From Alphaproteobacteria bacterium (lineage in GTDB: Bacteria > Pseudomonadota > Alphaproteobacteria > RF32 > CAG-239): a stretch of 64,000 nucleotides of DNA. The translations under genes and the position numbers were made by a program. Shown one piece after another: positions 8,674 to 17,046 of the stretch. The stretch's first letter is position 1, and every line of letters starts with the position of its first letter. The notes under the pieces are model-generated. The model did not search any database. It saw only the letters and a program-made list of their open reading frames with translations, and was not told where the DNA came from. Where the stretch lies: assembly GCA_017467515.1 (NCBI GenBank), contig JAFUSU010000026.1:16606-80605 (forward strand), read 5' to 3'.

Positions 8674-9750
8674 ATGATAGTTTTAGGCATAGAAAGCAGT
8701 TGCGATGAAACCGCCGCTGCACTTGTTAACGATAAAAAAGAAATCTTAGGACAAAGCTTATTATCTCAGGAAGAACACAAGGTATTCGGAGGTGTTGTTC
8801 CTGAAATTGCCGCACGCTCACACTTAGATCATATTGATGAAATTATCGAAAGTTGTTTGATAAAATCTAAATTAAAATTCAGCGATATTGATGCCATAGC
8901 CGCTTCCAGTGGTCCAGGGTTAATCGGGGGTGTCGTGGTTGGCGTTATGGCTGCCAAAGCTTTAGCTTTAGCTCTGAATAAACCTTTTGTTGCTGTCAAT
9001 CATTTGGCAGGACACGCCCTCTGTGCTCGTTTAACAAGTGATGTTCAATATCCTTATTTGCTGTTGCTCGTTTCCGGCGGCCATTGCCAAATTTTAATTG
9101 TTAAAGATGTCGATAATTTTGAACGCTTAGGAACAACTATTGATGATGCCGCCGGCGAGGCTTTCGACAAGGTGGCAAAAATGTTAAATCTCGGCTACCC
9201 CGGAGGTCCTATGATTGAAAAAATGGCCTCTGTCGGCAATGAAAACCGATTCGTTCTTCCTCGACCTCTTCATAATTCGGGAGATTGCAATTTATCTTTT
9301 TCCGGCCTTAAAACAGCTGTTCGGAAAATTATAGAATCTTACTCTCGTGACGGAAATATTGCACATACCATTATCAATAAACAAGATACTGCAGATATTT
9401 GTGCTTCTTTTCAGTATGCCGCTACACGCAGCTTATGTGAAAAACTCGAATTAGCCATTAAAATTTTCAAACAAAAATACCCACAAGGTAAAGATTTGGT
9501 TGTTTCAGGCGGTGTTGCCGCAAATACGTATCTGCGCACTCATCTCAAAGAATTAGCTGATAAAAACGGTCTGATTTTTTCGGCCCCCCCTATAAAATAT
9601 TGCACGGATAACGGTGTAATGATAGCTTGGGCCGGATTAGAGCGCTTTGCAAAAGGTTATACAGATAGTCTGGATTTCAAACCGCGCCCCCGTTGGCCGC
9701 TCGATGAAAATGCCCCAAAAGCAGCAGGCGCCGGAGGAGTTAAGGCTTAA
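8674..9750 (+). CDS. tsaD: tRNA threonylcarbamoyladenosine synthase subunit TsaD
   Basis: It transfers threonylcarbamoyl to A37 of ANN-decoding tRNAs within the TsaB-TsaD-TsaE complex. The N-terminal ESSCDETAAALV and the metal-binding H-x3-H in NHLAGHA (about residues 110 and 114) are present, as are LVSGGHCQ and the late SGGVAAN segment. Its length of 358 is typical. A TAATG overlap couples it to nth downstream. The partner tsaE is at 40.5 kb in this window. Confidence 0.96.
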   Translation: MIVLGIESSCDETAAALVNDKKEILGQSLLSQEEHKVFGGVVPEIAARSHLDHIDEIIESCLIKSKLKFSDIDAIAASSGPGLIGGVVVGVMAAKALALALNKPFVAVNHLAGHALCARLTSDVQYPYLLLLVSGGHCQILIVKDVDNFERLGTTIDDAAGEAFDKVAKMLNLGYPGGPMIEKMASVGNENRFVLPRPLHNSGDCNLSFSGLKTAVRKIIESYSRDGNIAHTIINKQDTADICASFQYAATRSLCEKLELAIKIFKQKYPQGKDLVVSGGVAANTYLRTHLKELADKNGLIFSAPPIKYCTDNGVMIAWAGLERFAKGYTDSLDFKPRPRWPLDENAPKAAGAGGVKA

Positions 9751-10385
9751 TGAGGAGCAAACAAGAAGCCTTGGAAATAATGGATATTTTTCGCCAAAAA
9801 GATCCGAACCCTCGCTGTGAATTAAACTATGTCAACGCTTATACTTTGTTGGTTGCCGTCGTTCTTTCGGCACAAAGTACGGATAAAGGGGTTAATAAGG
9901 CAACCGAAACACTGTTCAAAATTGTTGATACTCCTCAAAAAATGGTCGATTTAGGTTTAGAAAAACTCAAACAACACATCAAAACCATTGGTCTTTACAA
10001 CAATAAAGCCAAAAACATCATTGCCTTAAGCAATGAGCTAATTGAAAAATATAAAGGCATCGTTCCAAACAATCGAGAGCAATTGGAAAGTCTTGCCGGT
10101 GTCGGGCGTAAAACAGCGAACGTTGTTTTAAATGTTTGGTTTAATCAGCCAACTTTAGCTGTTGATACCCATGTGATGCGCATCGCTCACCGTTTAAACT
10201 TCAGTCAGGGAAAAACACCATTGGAGATAGAAAAAGATATTATCAATCTTCTCCCGCAAGAATACATTAAAAATACAAATCACTGGTTGGTTTTGTTCGG
10301 TCGTTACATTTGTAAAGCTCAAAAACCTGATTGTACAAATTGCCCGATAAGCGATTACTGCCATAGTCAAGATAAAAAAATCTAA
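9750..10385 (+). CDS. nth: Endonuclease III
   Basis: A base-excision-repair glycosylase/AP lyase for oxidised pyrimidines. The helix-hairpin-helix LAGVGRKTANVVL (about residues 115-127) includes catalytic Lys121; the catalytic Asp is in VDTHVMR (about 139). The C-terminal [4Fe-4S] cluster cysteines follow the C-x6-C-x2-C-x5-C pattern (from about 188). At 211 residues it is the standard size. It starts within the tsaD stop. Confidence 0.96.
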   Translation: MRSKQEALEIMDIFRQKDPNPRCELNYVNAYTLLVAVVLSAQSTDKGVNKATETLFKIVDTPQKMVDLGLEKLKQHIKTIGLYNNKAKNIIALSNELIEKYKGIVPNNREQLESLAGVGRKTANVVLNVWFNQPTLAVDTHVMRIAHRLNFSQGKTPLEIEKDIINLLPQEYIKNTNHWLVLFGRYICKAQKPDCTNCPISDYCHSQDKKI

Positions 10386-10449
10386 CTTTCACCGGCAACA
10401 CACTAATCGACCATTCCCCTCAAAAAACTCAGATAATGCGTCGAGTAGC

Positions 10450-10590
10450 TGATTTTATAAAAAAGAAAAAGCGATAGATGTTGTTTATAGTAAGAAATAA
10501 GGAATTTTGCGAACGGAGTGTACATAGAGGTATATGACTGAGCAAAATATCCTTTATTTCCGCCCTAGAAACACATCTTGCGCTTTTTCC
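10450..10590. repeat. ERIC-like palindromic element, diverged copy
   Basis: The element runs from the arm GAAAAAGCG (10465) to its complement CGCTTTTTC (10589), about 125 bp. Inside are the shared segment ATGTTGTTTATAGTAAG, a second stem GGAATTTTGC/GCAAAATATCC and the core GGAGTGTACA...GGTATATGACT. Arm sequences differ from the copies at 5.9-6.2 kb but remain self-complementary. The right end runs into aroK and supplies its last codons. Confidence 0.82.
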
Positions 10591-11105
10591 AACGCAGCGA
10601 TAACACGAGCTACGGTATTATCCACCTGTTCCTCTTTTGTTTCTACAACAATATCGGCCTCAGAATAATAGGGATATTCTTCTTGAATGTACGATTCGAG
10701 CTTGTTTTTCAAATGATCTTCAGCTCCTTCCAAAAACGGACGATGTTTACGTCCCGCCGTACGATTATACAAAATATCAATATCGGCTTTCAGCCAAATG
10801 GTAATTGCGTGCTCTTTGGCTAATTTTCTGGTTTGCTCCGCAACAAAAGATCCTCCGCCCGAAGCTAAAACACAAGGAGATCCCTGCAACAAACGTTTCA
10901 TAACGCGGGCTTCTCCGGCTCGATATTCTTTTTCTCCAAAGCACTTTAAAACGTCAATCAAAGACAAACCGGCTGCTTTTTCCATTTCTTGATCTCCGTC
11001 AACAAACGGAAGATTCAATTTTTTAGCCAAACGACGACCGACACTCGTTTTGCCGCTACCCATTAAACCCACTAATAAAATTATTTTATCTTTTTTTATC
11101 ATCAT
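10554..11105 (-). CDS. aroK: Shikimate kinase
   Basis: It phosphorylates shikimate in the aromatic amino-acid/chorismate pathway. The P-loop GLMGSGKTS lies at about residues 13-21, the substrate Asp in FVDGDQEME at about 34-37, and LASGGGSF is the Walker B-like region. Length 183 is normal. The last roughly ten codons (QDVFLGRK end) lie within the ERIC-like repeat, so the C-terminus was probably rewritten by the insertion. aroB, the usual neighbour, is not here. A second in-frame ATG directly follows the first. Confidence 0.92.
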   Translation of the reverse strand: MMIKKDKIILLVGLMGSGKTSVGRRLAKKLNLPFVDGDQEMEKAAGLSLIDVLKCFGEKEYRAGEARVMKRLLQGSPCVLASGGGSFVAEQTRKLAKEHAITIWLKADIDILYNRTAGRKHRPFLEGAEDHLKNKLESYIQEEYPYYSEADIVVETKEEQVDNTVARVIAALEKAQDVFLGRK

Positions 11106-11194
11106 CTTTAAATTTTTTATATTACTTTCAAAATTAATATGTTAAATATACAAACAGTTTAATATTTAACAAATCTTTTTTTAGGTTATACATC

Positions 11195-11338
11195 ATGAAA
11201 CAAAAAAAATCAAAAATTATCTACTATGTTTTCGGAATCGTTATTCTTGTTGGTTTATTTTATGTTGCAACGCACCAAATTCCTTTGAAAACAGAACATG
11301 TTGAACAAGTTTTAGAAAACGATTTCCTTGAAAAATAA
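11195..11338 (+). CDS. Small single-pass membrane protein, 47 residues
   Basis: The ATG at 11195 opens a 47-codon frame with a basic N-terminus, one hydrophobic helix (about residues 8-25) and a short polar tail (HQIPLKTEHVEQVLENDFLEK region). The stop overlaps the xerD start (TAATG), which argues that it is a real, coupled gene. Small proteins with a tail of this type are found beside xerD/aroK in other alphaproteobacteria as I recall. Its function is unknown. Confidence 0.7.
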   Translation: MKQKKSKIIYYVFGIVILVGLFYVATHQIPLKTEHVEQVLENDFLEK

Positions 11339-12240
11339 TGGTTCAGCAAGCTGTATCCGATTTTATTGAAATGCTCGCCGCTGAAAAAGGGGTTTCCTTG
11401 CGTACGGAAGAAGCTTATCGTCGGGATATTGAACAGTTTTTGGAAACAGAAAAAATTACTGAGCCGGCGCAAATAACTCCGCAAAAAATATCTGATTTTC
11501 TTTCTTTTTTAGCCGCCCAACCTCGCGCTCAAAAAACGCAGGCGCGTAAGCTATCGGCGCTTCGTGAATTCTGTAAATTTTTATTTTCTGAGAACTTACT
11601 TTCCCAGAATCCGGCCGCAGATATTGATAGTCCGAAACAACAAAAACCCTTGCCAAAATTTTTAAATGAACAGGAAATGGATCTTTTAATAGATACGGCA
11701 AAATCCGCTCAAGATCTTCGCCATCGCAGAATTGCCACAATGCTGATTTTAATGTATCACTGTGGTTTACGTATTTCTGAACTGGTCAGTTTACCGATAA
11801 ACAATATAAATTTGAATAAAAAGCAAATTTTAATCTTCGGAAAAGGAGCCAAAGAACGCTTACTTCCTGTTTCTGATGCTGCTATAGAAGAAGTTCAAGA
11901 TTATCTGAATATTCGTGAATGTTTTATCAAGGGAAAAGAAAGTAAATGGATGTTTCCTTCTCTCACGGCAAAAGAAGGTCATATTACCAGAGATTCTTTT
12001 TATAAACACCTCAAAAACATAGCCGTTAAAGCCGGAATATCGCCAGCACGCGTCACACCGCACGTTTTACGTCACTCCTTTGCAACGCAACTGTTACGCC
12101 ACAATGCAGACTTACGCTCCGTTCAAAAAATGCTCGGACATGAAAGCATTACGACTACCGAAATTTACACGCATATAATCTCTGAAGAACTTATAAACAC
12201 CGTTCAAAAAATGCACCCGCTCAGCCGCTTAAAAAGATAA
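11338..12240 (+). CDS. xerD: Tyrosine site-specific recombinase XerD/XerC
   Basis: A chromosome-dimer-resolving recombinase acting at dif with its partner Xer protein and FtsK. The N-terminal SAM-like core-binding domain is at about 1-95 and the catalytic domain after that. All catalytic residues are visible: Arg145 (GLRISE), Lys172, His242 and Arg245 (HVLRH), His268 (LGHES) and Tyr277 (EIYTHI). At 300 residues it is full length. The XerD rather than XerC assignment follows the position divergent from aroK and is not certain. Confidence 0.88.
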   Translation: MVQQAVSDFIEMLAAEKGVSLRTEEAYRRDIEQFLETEKITEPAQITPQKISDFLSFLAAQPRAQKTQARKLSALREFCKFLFSENLLSQNPAADIDSPKQQKPLPKFLNEQEMDLLIDTAKSAQDLRHRRIATMLILMYHCGLRISELVSLPINNINLNKKQILIFGKGAKERLLPVSDAAIEEVQDYLNIRECFIKGKESKWMFPSLTAKEGHITRDSFYKHLKNIAVKAGISPARVTPHVLRHSFATQLLRHNADLRSVQKMLGHESITTTEIYTHIISEELINTVQKMHPLSRLKR

Positions 12241-12248
12241 TACCTTTT

Positions 12249-14018
12249 TTATTTTTTTTGAATTTCCCATAAATGATTGAAAAGACCGCCTGTTTTTAGC
12301 AATTCTTCAATTGTTCCCTGTTCTGCAATTTTTCCTTTATCCAAAACAATAATTCTATCCATTTCTTTTAGTGTTGAAAGACGATGCGCTATGGCTATAA
12401 CCGTTTTATTTTTCATCAAATTTTTCATAGCTTTTTGGATATATTTTTCTGCTTCGCTATCAAGAGCTGATGTTGCCTCATCTAATATCAAAATAGGGCT
12501 GTTTTTCAGAATTGCCCGCGCAATTGCAATTCTTTGGCGTTGGCCGCCGGAAAGTTTAACACCTCTTTCTCCGACCTTGGTTTGATACCCCTTGGGAAGT
12601 TTTTCTATAAATTCATCTGCATAAGCCTGTCTGGCCGCTTTTTCTATTTCTTCCTGCTTTGCTCTTTGGTTACCATAAGCAATATTTTGACTGATTGTTC
12701 GATGAAATAAACCGGTATCTTGAGGAATAAGGGCAATGACCTCATGCAAACTTGCTTGTTTAACTCTGGAAATATCCTGCCCGTTAATCAATATCTGTCC
12801 GCCCTGAAGATTATAGGCTCGCTGTAATAAATTAATTATTGTGCTTTTACCGCTGCCTGAAGCGCCGACAATACCAACTTTTTCTCCGGCTGCAATCTTA
12901 AAAGATAAGTTACGAAACACTGTTTTATGTTCATAAGAAAACTTGACATTTTTAAATTCAATTTCATTGCTTTTTATTTTCAGTGTCTTTGCATTGGGAA
13001 TATCAAGAATATCGTGTTTGGCTTCAAAAGGCAACATCGCTGCTTTTAAACTGCCAAATGTCGCATTTAAATCAAAAACATCCCCCATTATACGAACAAC
13101 ACACATAATAACCGTGTTCAGCAACAACATAACTAAAGTAACATCTCCGACAGATATTGTTTGCCGATACCATAAGCAAACAAGCAAGGATAAGGCACAA
13201 ATCTCAAAACCGACAATTGCGGCACTTTGTATTCTTAACATATCTTGTGCTTTATCCAAAGAGGCCAATCTTGCATCTTTTGCCTTCTGATATACCTTTT
13301 GCACAAAAGAAACTTCATAATTTTCACTGCCGCAAGCTTTAACGGTCAGGGCGTTACCGATACTATCCGCCTTTGTTCCGGTAAACACATCCCACATTTT
13401 CTCCACCTCATTGTTCAGCTCGCGAATTTTAAAACTGGACCGATAAGAAAAATAAAAAGATAATCCCCCAAATGTCATAACCAATAATAAAAACCACAAA
13501 CTGATACGCCCGATAAAATAAAAATCAATCAGCACCAAAAAAAGATTACTGTAAATACGGGAAATCGTAAAATGCAAATCTCTTGCCTCGTTAGCGCAAC
13601 GAATGACTTTTTGCGACAATTCACCTGTTTTTTGTCCGGCAAAATATCCTTCCGAATGTTTAGAAAGGTAATCAACACCGAATAATTTAATCTTTGCATT
13701 AAGATAATTTCTTACCCTGTTTTCTTCTAAAAGTTCTCTAACCATACGAAAAACGGATTGCATAACAAACGCACCGAAAATACCAACCAGTAAATAACCC
13801 ATTTTTTCCCAAGAAAACTCTTTAGGTGTAATTGTTGAAAAATATTCAATCATATCAGAAAAGAAAACCGGCACATAAACTTTCATCAACTGCAAACAAA
13901 AGGCTAATATCATACCTATTCCCGCCCATTTTCTGGCCCCATAGAGAGATTCCCACATAAATCGTACAGGATTACCATAAAATTTGCGCATAGGCTGTAT
14001 GGTCTCAAAAAGTTTCAT
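12249..14018 (-). CDS. ABC exporter, fused membrane and ATPase domains (second of pair)
   Basis: A type IV half-transporter of the MsbA/lipid A or multidrug-exporter class: about six N-terminal membrane helices, then an ATPase domain with Walker A GASGSGKST, signature LSGGQRQR, Walker B ILILDEATSALD and the H-loop. The start at 14018 (MKLFETIQPM) is chosen because GGAGG sits six bases upstream. That gives 589 residues and a 14-base overlap with the preceding exporter gene. An ATG at 14057 is in frame but lacks this site. The substrate is unknown. Confidence 0.87.
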   Translation of the reverse strand: MKLFETIQPMRKFYGNPVRFMWESLYGARKWAGIGMILAFCLQLMKVYVPVFFSDMIEYFSTITPKEFSWEKMGYLLVGIFGAFVMQSVFRMVRELLEENRVRNYLNAKIKLFGVDYLSKHSEGYFAGQKTGELSQKVIRCANEARDLHFTISRIYSNLFLVLIDFYFIGRISLWFLLLVMTFGGLSFYFSYRSSFKIRELNNEVEKMWDVFTGTKADSIGNALTVKACGSENYEVSFVQKVYQKAKDARLASLDKAQDMLRIQSAAIVGFEICALSLLVCLWYRQTISVGDVTLVMLLLNTVIMCVVRIMGDVFDLNATFGSLKAAMLPFEAKHDILDIPNAKTLKIKSNEIEFKNVKFSYEHKTVFRNLSFKIAAGEKVGIVGASGSGKSTIINLLQRAYNLQGGQILINGQDISRVKQASLHEVIALIPQDTGLFHRTISQNIAYGNQRAKQEEIEKAARQAYADEFIEKLPKGYQTKVGERGVKLSGGQRQRIAIARAILKNSPILILDEATSALDSEAEKYIQKAMKNLMKNKTVIAIAHRLSTLKEMDRIIVLDKGKIAEQGTIEELLKTGGLFNHLWEIQKK

Positions 14019-15774
14019 TTTGAGCCTCCACCTGTTGTATTTGCCATAACTTTGCAAATTTTCCTTTGTTCTTTTTCTTCAACTGATCAAAAGTTCCTTC
14101 TTCAACTATTTTTCCGTTTTCCAAATAAACGATTCTATCCATTTCTTTTAAGGTTGATAATCTGTGTGCTATGGCTATAACAGTCCTTTTCCCGAGTAAA
14201 TTACTTACAGCTTTTGAAACGATATATTCAGATTCACTATCCAAAGAAGATGTCGCCTCATCTAATATCAAAATAGGGCTGTTTCTCATAACGGCACGTG
14301 CAATCGCAATACGTTGTCTTTCTCCGCCCGATAATTTACACCCTCTATCTCCGACCTGAGAATTATACCCTTCAGGCAATTGTCGGATAAATTCATCTGC
14401 GCAAGCTGTTTTTGCGGCTTGAATAATTTTTCTATCACTTACTTTATCAAGACCATACGCAATATTTTCTTTTAAGGAACGATGAAATAAAACAGCCTCC
14501 TGAGGAATCACCGCCATTGATCGATGCAAGCTTTGTTGCGTAACAAATTTTATGTTTTGTCCGTCAATTAAAATTTCTCCATCTTGAATATCATAAGCAC
14601 GCTGCAATAAATTCACCAAAGTTGTTTTACCATTACCCGATAAACCGACTATACCAACTCTTTCTCCTGCTTTTATTTTCAAATTAAATTTATCAAAGAG
14701 CTTCTCCCTGTTCGGATAGGCAAAACAAACATCTTTAAATTCTATTTCTGCTTTTTTTATTTTTAACTGTTTTGCTTTGGGCTGATCTTCTATTTCGTGA
14801 TTGTCATTAAAAGGTTCCAAACCGGCTTGAATACCGGCCAAATTAACTTGAAATCTCCGAAAATGAATACAGAGTTCCATAAGATACATAAATCCGCCGT
14901 TTACCGTCAATAAAACAAACACTATATCACCGACATTTATCCGCTCACTGCTCCACAAATAAACCGCATACGTCAACATACTCAAAGAACATATATGAAT
15001 AAAACACCCAACTCCCGTATATGATGTAAACCAAGCAATCATTGAGCGCGCTTTGATTTTAATATATTGCCTGAGTAAGACAGACAATCTTTTCTTTTCG
15101 TACTCTGCACGATTAAATTGCTTCACTAAGCGAATATTAGAAATCGCATCAACTAACCAACCCGTATAGATAGAGGAAGCTTTATTTTCCATTTTTGACA
15201 AGCGCTCACTTGTCTTATTGGCATAATAATTAACCAAGGCTGTCAGGATAACGCATAAAACAAACAACAAACCTAAATAAATATTGATGGCAAGAAGTAA
15301 AAACGTTTTAATGCCCATTTCGCAAAGATACTGCCAAAAAACAACAATCAACACGGAAAGAACTTGATCTGTAGCAGAAATTTGCTCAGATTTTGCCAAA
15401 AGAGAACCTGTTTGCTTATTAACAATATAATTTGTTGAATGTCCGAAAAGATAATGCATCGACTTTGTTAAAATTCGCTCGCGTACCGGAAAATAAAGCT
15501 CCTTTTGCCGATACATTAAAACTTGTTTGGGTAAATACACATTAAAAATATCACAAAGAGCAATTGCAGCGATAATCAACAGCGATTGATACAAAGCCTC
15601 TGATGAAACACCTCCTTTGACAACTTCAATCAACTGTGCCATAAACCAATTTAAAATATTTCTTACAAAAGAATCTGCCAAAATTAGCAACATACATCCC
15701 AAAAAAGCCCATTTAAACGGCTTGATGCATTCTTCATAAACAAACTTTAATGCTGATTTAGGAAACGGTTGCAT
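14005..15774 (-). CDS. ABC exporter, fused membrane and ATPase domains (first of pair)
   Basis: A half-transporter closely similar in layout to its downstream neighbour, with which it overlaps by 14 bases, so the two probably form a heterodimer. The ATPase domain has a Walker A variant GLSGNGKTT, signature LSGGERQR and ILILDEATSSLD. The start at 15774 (MQPFPKS) is preferred because AGAGGT lies about seven bases upstream; an in-frame ATG at 15813 would add 13 residues. Both ATPase sites look intact. Substrate class (lipid, peptide or drug) is not readable. Confidence 0.87.
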   Translation of the reverse strand: MQPFPKSALKFVYEECIKPFKWAFLGCMLLILADSFVRNILNWFMAQLIEVVKGGVSSEALYQSLLIIAAIALCDIFNVYLPKQVLMYRQKELYFPVRERILTKSMHYLFGHSTNYIVNKQTGSLLAKSEQISATDQVLSVLIVVFWQYLCEMGIKTFLLLAINIYLGLLFVLCVILTALVNYYANKTSERLSKMENKASSIYTGWLVDAISNIRLVKQFNRAEYEKKRLSVLLRQYIKIKARSMIAWFTSYTGVGCFIHICSLSMLTYAVYLWSSERINVGDIVFVLLTVNGGFMYLMELCIHFRRFQVNLAGIQAGLEPFNDNHEIEDQPKAKQLKIKKAEIEFKDVCFAYPNREKLFDKFNLKIKAGERVGIVGLSGNGKTTLVNLLQRAYDIQDGEILIDGQNIKFVTQQSLHRSMAVIPQEAVLFHRSLKENIAYGLDKVSDRKIIQAAKTACADEFIRQLPEGYNSQVGDRGCKLSGGERQRIAIARAVMRNSPILILDEATSSLDSESEYIVSKAVSNLLGKRTVIAIAHRLSTLKEMDRIVYLENGKIVEEGTFDQLKKKNKGKFAKLWQIQQVEAQNETF

Positions 15775-15895
15775 AAATAAACCTCTGTCAAAACCACTTA
15801 ACAACGTTAGCACGGTTTTTATTAAGATTATGCTAAAAAACTTCTATATCGGAATATTACTCCGTAATCTGAGAAAAACCTTCTTTTTTGAATAT

Positions 15896-17035
15896 TTAAT
15901 CTTTGCCTATTTGAACATTTCTGTTTATATGAACACATAAGATAATGCCGAATGACGCCATAATTGAGAGCATAACCGTTCCACCGTAAGAAATCAAAGG
16001 CAAGGGAACACCAACAACCGGAATTAAGCCCAGCACCATCGCCGTATTGATAAAAACATACAAAAAGTAATTCGTTGCCAATCCTATCGCAACTAACTTT
16101 CCAAAATAATTCGAACTGCGAACGGCAAAAGAATAACTGTAAATAAGAATCAACATATTCAAAACGATAATAACTATTCCACCAATCATTCCAAATTCTT
16201 CAGAAAGCATTGTAAAAATAAAATCCGTATGCTTCTCCGGTAAAAAATTTAAATGGCTTTGCGTCCCATTCATAAAACCTTTACCGAAAATACCTCCGGA
16301 ACCGAGAGCTATTTTAGATTGAATAATATGATAGCCGGCTCCCAGCGGATCCCTTTCCGGATCTAAGAATGTTAAAACACGATTTTTTTGATAATCGTGC
16401 AAAAAGTGCCATGCAACAGGCATAACACTCAAAGCTCCTGCCCCAACCAACACAAATTTCCAGATTTGTACCCCGACAGCAAAAAAAATAGCTCCGGTTG
16501 TGAAGATAAGCATTAATGATGTCCCTAAATCAGGTTGCATCACAATAAGCCCCGCCGGAATTAAAGCCATTAAAATCGGAATAATAATTCCTCTGACAGA
16601 TTGAATGCTTTGCAAAGATGAAGCGTGAAAATAGCGAGCCAAAGCTAAAACAAGAGAAATTTTCATCAATTCGGATGGTTGTATCTTAAAAATTCCAAGA
16701 TTAATCCAACGCTGAGCACCCATTCCGATATGTCCGCCAACTTCAACCATAATAAGCATCAACAGCGTTATAAAATATAAAAGATAGGCATAACGCATAA
16801 AAATACGAATATCCATCAACGCCAGTACAATCATCAAAACAAACCCCATTCCGAAGCGGATAAGCTGATTAACCGACCAAGGACTCCAGTGACCATTGGC
16901 TGCCGAATACAAAACAACAATTCCTATTATTGCAAGCATTATAATAAACAACACATAACTAAAACTGATATTAAAAAATTTTTCTCCCAGCGTCTGTGTT
17001 TGGTTATTTATTGTCGTTTCATAAGGCTTATACAT
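15896..17035 (-). CDS. rodA: Rod-shape peptidoglycan polymerase RodA
   Basis: A SEDS-family glycosyltransferase that polymerises lipid II in the elongasome with PBP2. About ten membrane helices are apparent, with the family motifs GAQRWI and the late PLPLISYGGT. Its length of 379 fits. It is the last gene of the minus-strand cluster mreB-mreC-mreD-mrdA-rodA, 11 bases after mrdA. Confidence 0.95.
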   Translation of the reverse strand: MYKPYETTINNQTQTLGEKFFNISFSYVLFIIMLAIIGIVVLYSAANGHWSPWSVNQLIRFGMGFVLMIVLALMDIRIFMRYAYLLYFITLLMLIMVEVGGHIGMGAQRWINLGIFKIQPSELMKISLVLALARYFHASSLQSIQSVRGIIIPILMALIPAGLIVMQPDLGTSLMLIFTTGAIFFAVGVQIWKFVLVGAGALSVMPVAWHFLHDYQKNRVLTFLDPERDPLGAGYHIIQSKIALGSGGIFGKGFMNGTQSHLNFLPEKHTDFIFTMLSEEFGMIGGIVIIVLNMLILIYSYSFAVRSSNYFGKLVAIGLATNYFLYVFINTAMVLGLIPVVGVPLPLISYGGTVMLSIMASFGIILCVHINRNVQIGKD

Positions 17036-17046
17036 TGCGTTATCCT

